NCBI GenBank assembly: GCA_963810305.1
Contig: CAWEMY010000011.1
Location: 372,001-436,000 of the forward strand
DNA: 64,000 nucleotides
Source of the DNA: JACDCA01 sp963810305
GTDB lineage: Bacteria; Acidobacteriota; Vicinamibacteria; Vicinamibacterales; 2-12-FULL-66-21
Reading direction: 5' to 3'
Below the pieces are notes generated by a model. It was given only the letters and a program-made list of their open reading frames with translations. It was not told the DNA's origin and did no database searches. The translations under genes were made by a program, and so were the position numbers. Shown here piece by piece: positions 1-8,894 of this stretch; the stretch's first letter is position 1; each line of letters opens with the position of its first letter.

Positions 1-1
1 G

Positions 2-634
2 CTGATCGATTTGCAGCCGGGCCAGACGGTGCTGGACCTCGGATCCGGCGGCGGCATCGACGTACTGCTCTCGGCGAAGCGTGTCGGGCCGACCGGCAAA
101 GTCTATGGTCTCGACATGACCGACGAGATGCTCGCGCTCGCGCGCGAGAACCAGCGGAAGGCGGGTGTCACGAACGTGGAGTTTCTCAAAGGAGAGATCG
201 AGCACATCCCGTTGCCGGATAGCAGCGTTGACGTCATCATCTCCAACTGCGTCATCAACCTCTCGTCAGACAAGGGGCGCGTGCTGCGGGAGGCGTTCCG
301 TGTGCTGAAACCGGGCGGGCGTTTTGCCGTCTCGGACGTTGTCGTGCGCGGCGACGTACCCGCAGCCGTCAGGCACAGCATGGAGCTGTGGGTCGGATGT
401 GTCGCCGGCGCGCTGCACGAGGACGAATACCGCCGGCTGCTCGGTGATGCCGGATTCGGCTCGGTCGATGTCGAGCCGTGGCGCGTCTATGCAGTCGACG
501 ATGCCCGCCAGTTCCTGTCAGACGCCGGGCTCGACGTAGAAAGGATCGCCGCCGATGTCGAGGGAAAGATCGCCAGCGCCTTCATCCGTGCGGAGAAACC
601 GCAGCCGTGCTGCGGCCCGAGCTGCTGCAACTAG
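2..634 (+). CDS. arsM: Arsenite S-adenosylmethionine methyltransferase, 5' end cut by window
   Basis: ArsM methylates As(III) with SAM in the cytosol. The reading frame is open to the left window edge, so the N-terminus is missing. Visible parts are the SAM-binding motif I VLDLGSGGG, a following GLDMTDEML segment (acidic loop), the ISNCVINL motif and the cysteine in VGCVAGAL; these two cysteines are the kind ArsM uses to hold arsenite. The C-terminus ends in a cysteine-rich tail, CCGPSCC, as in many ArsM proteins. The next gene downstream is an arsenate reductase on the same strand, which fits a reduce-then-methylate arsenic detoxification pair next to the phosphate uptake genes through which arsenate enters. 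Confidence 0.9.
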   Translation: MIDLQPGQTVLDLGSGGGIDVLLSAKRVGPTGKVYGLDMTDEMLALARENQRKAGVTNVEFLKGEIEHIPLPDSSVDVIISNCVINLSSDKGRVLREAFRVLKPGGRFAVSDVVVRGDVPAAVRHSMELWVGCVAGALHEDEYRRLLGDAGFGSVDVEPWRVYAVDDARQFLSDAGLDVERIAADVEGKIASAFIRAEKPQPCCGPSCCN

Positions 635-693
635 CCACGTGCGATCCGCCTTCGCGCTTCGCGCTTCGGCGGGACAGGCGTGCGAGGTGATGA

Positions 694-1161
694 TTGGGAC
701 GTGATCGCGTTGTCGTTTTTGCCTGCGTCCACAACGCCGGGCGGTCGCAGATGGCGGCGGCGTTCTTCAACGAGCTCAGTCGCCGCGCCGCGGGCGACTC
801 GGAACCGACGATGCGCGCGATGTCGGCCGGGACGTCACCGGCCGCTCGCGTCCATCCGGAAGTGGTGGCGGCGATGCGGGAAGTCGAGATCGACTTGACG
901 GCGGCAAGACCTCAGAAGCTCACTGCGGAGCTCGCACAGAGTGCCGATCTGCTCGTCACCATGGGCTGCGGTGACAAGTGTCCCTACGTACCGGGTCTGC
1001 AGGTAGAGGACTGGCCGCTCGACGATCCGAAAGGGCAGCCGATCGAACGCGTCCGCGAGATCCGTGACGAGATCCGCCGCCGCGTGACCAAGCTGCTAAA
1101 CGAGCCGACGGCCTTCGTCACAAAGAACAACAAGGCCACTAAGAGCACGAAGAGAACCTAA
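694..1161 (+). CDS. arsC: Arsenate reductase, low-molecular-weight phosphatase type
   Basis: 155-residue protein of the LMW protein-tyrosine-phosphatase fold. The catalytic P-loop CX5R is visible as CVHNAGRSQ at residues 11-19, and a second cysteine pair lies in VTMGCGDKC near residues 92-97, as in thioredoxin-coupled arsenate reductases. An Asp-rich WPLDDPKG segment follows. The start is a TTG at 694: a stop codon lies directly before it in frame at 691, and an AGGTGA sequence at 685-690 can serve as ribosome binding site. The last dozen residues (TKNNKATKSTKRT) are encoded by a widespread intergenic repeat, so the C-terminal tail is probably not functional. Reduction of As(V) would supply substrate to ArsM upstream. 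Confidence 0.85.
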   Translation: MGRDRVVVFACVHNAGRSQMAAAFFNELSRRAAGDSEPTMRAMSAGTSPAARVHPEVVAAMREVEIDLTAARPQKLTAELAQSADLLVTMGCGDKCPYVPGLQVEDWPLDDPKGQPIERVREIRDEIRRRVTKLLNEPTAFVTKNNKATKSTKRT

Positions 1162-1196
1162 TTATTCTTGTGCTCTTCGTGGTCTTTGTGTCTTTG
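1121..1196. repeat. Imperfect inverted repeat at convergent gene ends (arsC / pstA)
   Basis: The left arm (about 1121-1157, with CCACTAAGAGCACGAAGAG) is an imperfect reverse complement of the right arm (about 1163-1196, with GCTCTTCGTGGTC). It lies between convergent genes and could act as a bidirectional terminator. The left arm encodes the C-terminal tail and stop of arsC. CCACGAAGAGCACGAAG-like words are a common dispersed intergenic repeat in Acidobacteria and related phyla (established knowledge). Confidence 0.6.
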
Positions 1197-1245
1197 AGGT
1201 GTTCCGCCGTCGGCTCGTTCCGCGTGACAGTGGAATCCGCTGGTC

Positions 1246-2121
1246 TCAGCGCGTTCGCTGAAACCGATCTCGCAAGACGATTGCCCCGGCGTTCATGATC
1301 AGCAGCAGGCCGAGGAGCACGACGATACCGGCAGCGGCGTTCTCGGCGAATGCCGCCTGAGGTCTCGAGACCCAGTTGAAAATCTGGATCGGCAGCACGG
1401 TGAACGGCGACCAGATGCCGTTCGGCGCGAACGGCACGTAGGTCAGCGCACCAATCGTGATCAGCGGCGCGGTTTCGCCGATCGATCGCGACAGCGCCAG
1501 AATCAGTCCAGTGAGGATGCCAGGCATCGCCGCCGGCACCACCTGGTGCCGGATCGTCTGCCACTTGGTGGCACCGAGCGCATAGGACGCCTCACGCAGC
1601 GTGCCGGGGACCGCGCGAAGCGCCTCACGAGTGGCGAGAATCACGACCGGCAGCGCGAGCAGCGCCAGCGTCGATGCCCCCGCGAGGACGCTGCGGCCCA
1701 TCCCCATGATCCGCACGAACAAGCCGAGGCCGAGCAAGCCATAGATGATCGACGGCACCCCGGCGAGATTCGCGATATTGATCTCGATCAGCCGCGCCAC
1801 ACGGCCGCGGCCGCCATACTCCTCGAGGTAAATTGCCGCGCTGACGCCGAGCGGAATCGCGATGGCTGCAGTCAGCGCAATCACGAAAGCGCTGCCGGCA
1901 AGCGCGGCGAGAATCCCGGCCTCCTCCGCGCGCCGCGATGGGTAGCTGGTGAGGAATGCCCACGACACGCGGCCGAGGCCGTCGCGCATGATGTCGTAGA
2001 TCAATGCGCCGAGCGCGATCAGCGCGAGCGCGGTCACCAGCAGTCCGAATGTCGACAGCAGCCGATCGCCAAGCAGCCGCGCAAACGACGTGCGTACTGT
2101 CGCCGATTCGGGGGAGCTCAC
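1246..2121 (-). CDS. pstA: Phosphate ABC transporter permease PstA (compact form)
   Basis: 291-residue inner-membrane permease. An N-terminal membrane segment and further hydrophobic helices surround the ABC permease EAA region (EALRAVPGTLREASYALGAT, then Q..VPAAMPGILTG), followed by ALSRSIGETAPL, which is diagnostic for PstA. It starts with GTG at 2121, overlapping the pstC stop by four bases (GTGA), so the two are translationally coupled. This pstS-pstC-pstA set ends here: the next gene is convergent arsC, and there is no pstB behind it, so the ATPase must come from elsewhere, presumably from pstB at 10.5 kb. Confidence 0.92.
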   Translation of the reverse strand: MSSPESATVRTSFARLLGDRLLSTFGLLVTALALIALGALIYDIMRDGLGRVSWAFLTSYPSRRAEEAGILAALAGSAFVIALTAAIAIPLGVSAAIYLEEYGGRGRVARLIEINIANLAGVPSIIYGLLGLGLFVRIMGMGRSVLAGASTLALLALPVVILATREALRAVPGTLREASYALGATKWQTIRHQVVPAAMPGILTGLILALSRSIGETAPLITIGALTYVPFAPNGIWSPFTVLPIQIFNWVSRPQAAFAENAAAGIVVLLGLLLIMNAGAIVLRDRFQRTR

Positions 2122-3019
2122 GCGTACTCCTCGCGGAACCGTTCGCGCAGCCAGTTGGACAGCAGGTTCAGGACGAAGGTGCTGAGAAACAGCAGCATGC
2201 CGACAGCGAAGATCGTCCGATACTCGAGCGTGCCGGCCGGCGTATCGCCGAGGCTGACCTGGACGATGTACGCGGTCATGGTCTCGACCGGCACCCGCGG
2301 ATCGAGCGTGAGCCGCGGCTCCTGGCCGGCGGCGATCGCGACGATCATCGTCTCGCCGATCGCGCGCGATGCCGCCAGCACGATTGCGGCCGAGATCCCG
2401 GAGAACGCCGCCGGGACGACGACGCGAAGCGACGTCTGCAGCCGGGTCGCGCCGAGCGCATAGGCGCCTTCCCGCAGACCGACCGGCACGCTCCTGCAGA
2501 GCGTCCTCGGAAAGCGAGGAGACCAGCGGCAGGATCATGATGCCCATGACGATGCCCGGACTGAGTGCGTTGAAGCCGGCAAGGCCCGGCACCAGCTCCT
2601 GCAGTAGCGGCGTCACGAACAGCAGCGCGAAGTAGCCGTAGACGACCGTCGGAACGCCGGCCAGGATTTCGAGGATCGGCCGAACGAACCGCCGAACCTG
2701 ACGTGGGGCGTACTCACTGAGGTAGATGGCGATCAGAAGGCCGGCAGGAAGGGCAACCAGCCATAGCGATCGCCGAGGCCAGGAGCGTCCCGCTGACCAG
2801 CGGCAGGACGCCGAACTGCTTGTCGAAGAACAGCGGCGTCCAGACGGTCCCGAACAGGAAACTGGTGAGCGGCACCTCGCGCAGGAACGCGGCGGTCTCC
2901 CACAACAGGACGAGGATGATCCCGAGGGTGATCAGGATCGATCCCGCGGCGCACAGAAACAGCGTCCGCTCGATGACGAACTCGGCGGCCCGCCTCGCGC
3001 GTGGCGACATCCGCGCCAT
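2118..3019 (-). CDS. pstC: Phosphate ABC transporter permease PstC (compact form), two frameshifts
   Basis: Partner permease of PstA. The conserved protein is spread over three frames: an N-terminal part with a membrane segment ending in LLASAIAM, a middle part TPLLQELVPGLAGFNALSPG and ILPLVSSLSEDAL, and a C-terminal part with LREGAYALGATRLQT and ASRAIGETMI. Removing one base near 2761 (ATG-G-CTG in the coding strand) and one near 2493 (CAG-G-AGC) restores one frame of 299 residues. The protein sequence stays well conserved on both sides of each break, so recent mutation or a consensus error is more likely than old decay. It starts 4 bases after the pstS stop. Confidence 0.88.
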
Positions 3020-3022
3020 GAT

Positions 3023-4054
3023 CTATCGGGTGAGACGCTGTTCCAGGGTCACCTGGCTGTGGCTGTCCGTGCCGGTGTACATCGTGCCGGTCTTGCGCGA
3101 CGCGAACCGCGTCCGCACCAGCTCCTGTTCCTTGGCGTGGAGCGGAATGTAACCGACTTCGCGCACCAGCGCCGGACCCTTGTCGAGGTAAAAGTCGACG
3201 AATCCCTTGACCTCCGTCCGGTCGAGCGCCTTGACCTTGGGGTAGATGAAGATCGCGCGCGACAGCGGGCGATAGGTTCCGTTCGACACCGTTTCCGGTG
3301 ACGGCGCGATCGGGCCCTCGCCGTTGGCTGAATCCCCGTCGTCGATCGGCACCACCTTCAGCTTGTCCTTGTTCTGCTCGTAGTAGGCGTAGCCGAAGTA
3401 GCCGAGCGCGTTCACGTCGCCGCTGACACCCTGCACGATGACGTTGTCATCCTCGCTCGAGGTGTAGTCGCCGCGGCTCTGGCCTTCCTTGCCGACGATC
3501 GCCTCGGTGAAGTAGTCGAAGGTTCCCGAGTCGACGCCAGCGCCGAACAGGTGGATCTCCTGATCCGGCCACTCGGGGCGGATCTGCTTCCAGCGCTTGA
3601 TCTGACCCTGGGCGGCTGGCTCCCACAGCTTCTTGAGATCGGCGACGGTCATCGACGTGACCCACGTATTCTTCGGATTGACGACGATCGCGAGACCGTC
3701 GTACGCGATCGGCAGCTCGATGAATTCGATGCCAGCTTTTGCGCACGCCTCCGCCTCGGCGGACTTGATCGGCCGCGACGCATTCGAGAGGTCGGTTTCG
3801 TTGCGGCAGAACTTCTGGAAGCCGCCGCCGGTACCCGATGAACCGACGGTGACGCGAGTGCCAGCATTCGCCTTCTGAAACTCCTCAGCCACGGCCTCGG
3901 TGATCAGGAACACTGTGCTCGACCCGTCGGCGGTGATGACCCGCGCCTCAGTGCTGGTGGCGGCTTGCTTCGAGCCGTCGCCACCGCAGGCGATCAAGCT
4001 GGCTGACAGGGTGAGCATCGAGGCCGTAGACAGTACAGAACGCAGCTTGGTCAT
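3023..4054 (-). CDS. pstS: Phosphate-binding lipoprotein PstS
   Basis: 343 residues. The signal peptide ends in a lipobox SLIAC with the lipidated cysteine at position 23, so the protein is tethered in the periplasm. The mature protein starts with ITADGSSTVFLIT, the phosphate-binding loop of PstS, followed by TVGSSGTGGGFQKFC, NASRPI and GVDSGTFDYF, all typical ligand-contacting segments. It is the first gene of the compact pst operon, and its upstream region carries an array of 11-bp repeats that I read as PhoB boxes. It differs in sequence type from the second PstS at 5.7 kb. Confidence 0.93.
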   Translation of the reverse strand: MTKLRSVLSTASMLTLSASLIACGGDGSKQAATSTEARVITADGSSTVFLITEAVAEEFQKANAGTRVTVGSSGTGGGFQKFCRNETDLSNASRPIKSAEAEACAKAGIEFIELPIAYDGLAIVVNPKNTWVTSMTVADLKKLWEPAAQGQIKRWKQIRPEWPDQEIHLFGAGVDSGTFDYFTEAIVGKEGQSRGDYTSSEDDNVIVQGVSGDVNALGYFGYAYYEQNKDKLKVVPIDDGDSANGEGPIAPSPETVSNGTYRPLSRAIFIYPKVKALDRTEVKGFVDFYLDKGPALVREVGYIPLHAKEQELVRTRFASRKTGTMYTGTDSHSQVTLEQRLTR

Positions 4055-4076
4055 GCCACTAACCTACGGGTTTTCG

Positions 4077-4120
4077 GTTTCAACACCGTTTCGTGCTTGT
4101 AAACACCGTGTTAACAGCCG
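4077..4120 (-). promoter_or_regulatory. Putative PhoB box array upstream of pstS
   Basis: Four consecutive 11-bp units begin at 4077, 4088, 4099 and 4110; on the plus strand they start with GTTTC, GTTTC, GTAAAC and GTTAAC. Read on the minus strand, towards pstS, they give TGTTAAC then TGTTTAC spaced by 11 bp, close to the enterobacterial Pho box layout (7-bp direct repeats, 11-bp period). The array ends about 22 bases before the pstS ATG. Function is inferred from spacing and from phoB/phoR in the same window. Confidence 0.6.
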
Positions 4121-4148
4121 GCAGCGCTGCCCGGTGAGCGTTTTGGAA

Positions 4149-4200
4149 TTAACCCGTCTGTAACCCGGACGGAACACAGCGGCAACACGGGACTTTTAAT
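4149..4200 (+). promoter_or_regulatory. Putative PhoB box array and -10 element for the porin-pst operon
   Basis: Four 11-bp units start at 4149, 4160, 4171 and 4182 with TTAAC, GTAAC, GGAAC and GCAAC. They are followed by a -10-like TTTTAAT at 4194-4200, 48 bases before the porin start. Replacement of the -35 by Pho boxes a fixed distance before the -10 is the usual PhoB-activated promoter design. Seen: the period and the -10-like hexamer; inferred: PhoB binding. Confidence 0.55.
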
Positions 4201-4247
4201 CTCGGCCAATAACGCGCGGGACGAGTCCGCGAGGAAGGTCTTCATCT

Positions 4248-5664
4248 ATGCCGTGTGTGTTTCGACCGTCCAGCCTGTTCAGGCTGCTGCTCGGCGCAGC
4301 GCTGAGCGTCCTGATTAGCTCCGTCGCCTGGGCCCAGGGGATGTATTACAAGGAAATCGTCAAGGACGGCCGCATTTACGTGTTCAACATCGCCGCCAAC
4401 GCCGAGCGCTTCGAGAAGACCGGCGAGATGGGCATCGGCATCACCAAGCCCGGCGTCGGACCGAACGGCGAAACCGTCGTCGGCGACAACGAACGGGCGC
4501 TACAGCTGTACTTCTTCAAGCACGGCATCTCCGAGGCCGTGCCCGAGCCGGCGCCGCCGGTGCAGACGATCGTCTGGCGGGACGGCAAGACGCGCATCAC
4601 CACGGACAACGCCTATCTCGAGATCTCGAACCGCGTGCAGGTCCGGTTCACCGACGAATTCCCCGACGACAACACCCAACTCCCCGGGCACCGGCGCCCG
4701 GGGCGATTCGCGCCGTTCGTGGCGGATCCGCCGCGCCAAGTTCAAGCTCGAAGGCTGGATGATGCGGCCGTGGCTGACCTACGAGACGCAGCTGAACTGG
4801 CCGGCGATCACCGGCACCAACGTCGGCGCCCTGCTCGAGGACGCGATGTTCGACGTCGACTTCACGCAAGGGCAAGGGACTGTTCCGCGTCCACGTCGGG
4901 CAGTTCAAGGTGCCGTGCGGCGCGCAGGAGCTGACGTCGTCCGGCAACCAGATGTTCGTCGACCGCGCGCTCGTCAGCAACAGCTTCTTCCGCGGCCGCG
5001 ACACCGGCGTCGCCGCTGTGGGGCGCGACGCCCAACAACAAGTTCGAATGGCGATTCGGCGTGTTCAACGGCAACGGCCTGACCCGGACCCTCAACGACA
5101 ACGACAAGTTCCAGTACAACGCGCGGCTGATGTGGCAGCCCAACGGCAGCCAGGTGCTGAATCAGCGCGCCTGGGTGACCGGCGCGCTGTATTCGGAGAG
5201 CGACTTCGAATCGACGACGACGCCGATCTATGCGGTCGCGATCAACTGGGAAAACCAGAACAACTTCAACAGCACGACCGGCATCGACCAGAAATGGAAC
5301 GCCTACAGCGCTCGACGGCATTTACAAGTTCAATGGCTTCTCCGCCAACGGCATGTATGCGCCGGGTGCATCGCCGGCCGGAGACCGGCGCGAAGCTCGA
5401 AATCACAGGGCGGCTTCATTCAGGCCGGGCAGCTGTTCAGCCGGCGCCGGTACGAGGTCGCGGGCCGATACGGCGACTTCGATCCATCGGACCTGACTCG
5501 GCGAGCAACAACACCAAGGAGGCTCGCGGCGCGTTCAGCTACTACTACGCGCGGCACGGCCTGAAGTGGCAGACCGACATCGGCCGCGTCGACGTCCAGT
5601 CACGCCGACCGGCGCGACGGTGAAATCGATCGAGTTCAGATCGCAGCTCCAGTTCATTTTCTAG
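4248..5664 (+). CDS. Phosphate-selective outer-membrane porin (OprO/OprP family), multiply frameshifted
   Basis: A signal peptide (hydrophobic segment, cleavage after SSVAWAQ) is followed by a beta-barrel porin sequence: LEISNRVQVRFTDEFPDDN, QFKVPCGAQELTSSG, FVDRALVSNSFF, FEWRFGVFNGNG, and a final strand ending in SIEFRSQLQFIF with a terminal Phe, the usual barrel assembly signal. At least eight frame breaks occur near 4685, 4870, 5020, 5311, 5380, 5400, 5495 and 5597; six are +1 and two are -1. Corrected length is about 470 residues. It is the first gene of the second pst operon and would bring phosphate through the outer membrane. Either a sequencing-error hot spot or a young pseudogene. 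Confidence 0.75.
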
Positions 5665-5687
5665 ATATCGAAAGACGAGGTACACAC

Positions 5688-6663
5688 ATGAAGCGATCAG
5701 CCATCACGGCCGCCGCGGTTCTCAGCGGCGGCGTCATTCTCGGAGCACAGGCGCTCCAGGTCGACTCGGGGCTTCCGGCATACTCGCGGGCCAGCGGCGT
5801 GTCCGGCAGCCTGAACAGCGTCGGCTCCGACACCATGAACAACATGATGACGCTCTGGGCGGAGACGTTCCGGAAGTTCTATCCGAACGTCAAGATCCAG
5901 GTCGAAGGCAAGGGATCGTCGACCGCGCCGCCGGCGCTCATCTCGGGCACCGCGCAGTTCGGGCCGATGTCCCGGCAGATGCGCGCGACCGAGATCGACC
6001 AGTTCGAAGCGAAGTACGGCTACAAGCCGACCGAGCTGAAGACCAGCTACGACGCGCTCGCGGTTTACGTCCACAAGGACAACCCGATCGAGAAACTGAC
6101 GCTGGCGCAGGTCGAGGCGATCTTCGGCAAGAGCCGCCGGCGCGGCTACAAGCAGAACATCACGACCTGGGGTCAGCTCGGACTCACCGGGGACTGGGCG
6201 AATCGGCCGATCAGCCTCTACGGCCGTAACTCCGCCAGCGGCACCTACGGCTTCTTCAAGGAGCACACGCTGAAGAACGGCGACTACAAGGACACGCGTC
6301 AAGGAACAGCCAGGTTCCGCCTCGGTGGTGCAGGGCGTCACCGAAGACCGCTACGGCATCGGCTACAGCGGCATCGGCTACAAGACGTCCGGCGTCAAGA
6401 CGGTGCCGCTCGCCGAGACCGACAAGGGCCCGTTCTCGAACGGCAGCTACGAGGATGTGACCAGCGGCAAGTATCCGCTCTGGCGCTTCCTCTACATCTA
6501 CGTCAACAAGGCGCCGAGCCGACCGCTCGATCCGCTGATCGCGGAATTCGTGAAGCTGATTTACAGCAAGGAAGGGCAGGAGGCGGTGGTCAAGGACGGT
6601 TACATGCCGCTCCCCGCCAACATCGCCCAGGCCGAGCTCGCGAAGGTCCTGAAAGGATCGTAG
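5688..6663 (+). CDS. pstS: Phosphate-binding protein PstS, second paralog, one frameshift
   Basis: Periplasmic phosphate-binding protein with a cleavable signal peptide (GGVILGAQA) rather than a lipobox. SVGSDTMNNMMTLW, EGKGSSTAPPALISG, FGPMSRQM and GRNSASGTYGFFKEH are the phosphate-contacting segments of the Pseudomonas-type PstS. One extra base near 6297 (ACG-C-GTC) splits the frame; corrected length is 324 residues. The C-terminal half (GVTEDRYGIGYSGIGY through LPANIAQAELAKVLKG) is intact. The start ATG has GACGAGG upstream. It sits between the porin and the large permease genes in one operon. Confidence 0.9.
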
Positions 6664-6699
6664 GCACTGCACACGTCCTCGACTTCCGTTCGCGCGCAG

Positions 6700-8894
6700 A
6701 TGGCCGCCGCGTCCAAGCGGATCGGCCGTCTGCGCCGCATCGATCGCGCCGCCGTCTTCCTGATTACGCTGGGCGGCATCTCGGTCGTCGTCGCGGTGCT
6801 TGGGATCCTGGTGTTCATCGCCAGCGAGGCGATTCCGCTGTTCAGAGACGCGCGGGTCGATTTCCGGTCCGAGCTGCGGATCGGGACCGCGCTGAATGCC
6901 ACGCAGGCGCGCTCACTGACTGCGGTCGGCATCGACGAATACCGCCGTTACGTGTTTACCGTCGAGCCATCGGGCGTAGTCGCCTTCTATCGGCTCGACT
7001 CGGGCGCGCTGTCTTCTTCGCAGCCGGTGCCGGGGCTCGAAGGAGCAACCATCACGTCCTCCTCGCGCAGCGTCACTCGGCAACAGTGTTGCCGCCGGTC
7101 TCAGCGACGGGCGTGTTTCGCTGATGCAGGTTCGCTTCGTCCCCAACTACGAAGGTGACGCACTGAAGGACGTCTCCAGCGAGGTGCGTCCGCAGGCGAC
7201 CATCGTCGCTCGATCGCCGGCAAGCGTCCGGTCACGCCAGGTCTCGTACCTCGAGCAGGACGGGCAGAAGTTCGTCGCCGGTCGCGTCGCCGACAACGAG
7301 ATTTCGTTCGTGGCGATCGACGCCGAGGGAGCCGAACGACGCTCGGTGCTCCACACCCAGCCAGGTCACCGGATTACGCAAGTCAGGATCGGACGAAACG
7401 GCGCGCTGCTCGCCGGCACCGAGGCGGGACTGGTCTACCACTGGGAGAGCGGCGAGCCGCCCGTTCTCACCGACATCTCACCGGTGAGCTCACGGCCGAT
7501 GACCGCGCTCGAATGGATGCTCGGCGGCAACTCATGGGTGGTCGGCGCGGAAGACGGAACCGTTTCGGGCTGGTTGCGCGCGCCGGTCGACGACGGGACC
7601 GCGATGGTGCGCGCCCACACCTTCGAACCGCAAGGCTCGGCGGTGATGGCCCTGGGGTTGTCAGGCCGCGAGCGCAGCTTCGCGACCGTCGGCCGCGACG
7701 GCGACATCGTGCTCAGGCACCAGACCTCGGAGCGCGTCCTGGCGACCCTGCCGCCGCACCAGCCGGTCAGCGCGGTGCTGATCACGCCGAAGGCGGACGA
7801 ACTCGTCACGCTGGAGGAGGGTTCGCTCCGGCGCTACGCCCTGTTCAATCCCCATCCCGAGATCAGCTGGAAGACGCTGTTCGGCAAGGTCTGGTACGAA
7901 GGCTACGCCGGAGCCGGAGTATGTCTGGCAGTCGACCGGCGCCACCGACGACATCGAGCCGAAGTTCAGCCTCGTCCCGCTGATCTTCGGCACGATCAAG
8001 GGAACGCTCTACGCGATGCTGTTCGCGGTTCCGCTGGCGGTGCTCGCCGCACTCTACACCTCGCAGTTCGCTGACCCGGAACTCAGGGCGAAGATCAAGC
8101 CGACGGTGGAGATCATGGCGGCGCTGCCCAGCGTCGTCATCGGCTTCCTCGCCGGTCTGTACCTGGCATCGGTGGTCGAGCGGAATCTCGTCGCGGTGCT
8201 TCTGATGATGCCGTTGCTGCCGTTGTTCGGCACGGCTGGCGTCCTGCTCTGGCGGCGCTGCCGCGCAGCGGTGACCGGACGGCTACGGGCGGGGACCGAA
8301 CTGCTGGTGATCCTGCCGTTGTTGCTGCTGGCGGTCTGGGTGTCGGTGTTGATCGGCCCGACCGTCGAGAGCTGGCTGTTCGGCGGCGACGCGCGGCTCT
8401 GGCTGCAGCACGCCTGGGGCCTGACCTACGACCAGCGCAACTGCCTGGTGGTCGGCATCGCAATGGGCTTCGCCGTCATTCCGATCATCTTCACGATCTC
8501 CGAGGACGCGTTCTCGAGCGTTCCGTCGAGCCTCACCGCGGCGTCGCTGGCGCTCGGCGCCAGCCGCTGGCAGACCGCGGTCAACGTCGTGCTGCCCACC
8601 GCCAGTCCGGGCATCTTTTCCGCCATCATGGTCGGCTTCGGCCGCGCCGTCGGCGAGACGATGATCGTGCTGATGGCCACCGGGAACACGCCGGTGATGG
8701 AGTGGTCGATCTTCAACGGCATCCGGACGCTTTCGGCCAACATCGCCGTCGAGATTCCTGAGGCGCCGCACGGCGGCACGCTTTACCGGACGCTGTTCCT
8801 CGCGGCGGCGATGCTGTTCGTCATGACGTTCGTCGTCAACACGATCGCCGAGATCATCCGGCAGCGGCTGCGGGAACGCTACAAGGCGGTCTGA
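6700..8894 (+). CDS. pstC: Large phosphate ABC permease PstC with periplasmic beta-propeller-like domain, two frameshifts
   Basis: About 730 residues after correction. Residues 15-50 form a membrane anchor (VFLITLGGISVVVAVLGIL). A long region (about 60-420) with repeated WD-like blades such as GAEDGTVSGW and TVGRDGDIVLRH follows and should lie in the periplasm. The last 300 residues are the PstC permease, with YAMLFAVPLAVLAALYTSQF, ALGASRWQTAVNVVLPTA and GFGRAVGETMIVLMATGN. Extra bases near 7073 (ACT-C-GGC) and 7913 (GCC-G-GAG) break the frame. The ATG of pstA overlaps its stop (TGATG). Extended PstC proteins of this type are known from pseudomonads. Confidence 0.85.

Noticed and set aside
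4248..5664. Programmed +1 frameshifting as the explanation of the broken porin and pst genes
   Set aside because: The break sites share no slippery codon, no stop codon at the shift and no common downstream structure, and two breaks are -1. Errors or recent mutations explain them better.
7124..8074. The WD-like part of PstC as a separate beta-propeller gene
   Set aside because: Both junctions are single-base breaks, and after correction one 730-residue frame runs from the membrane anchor to the permease domain, as in known large PstC proteins.
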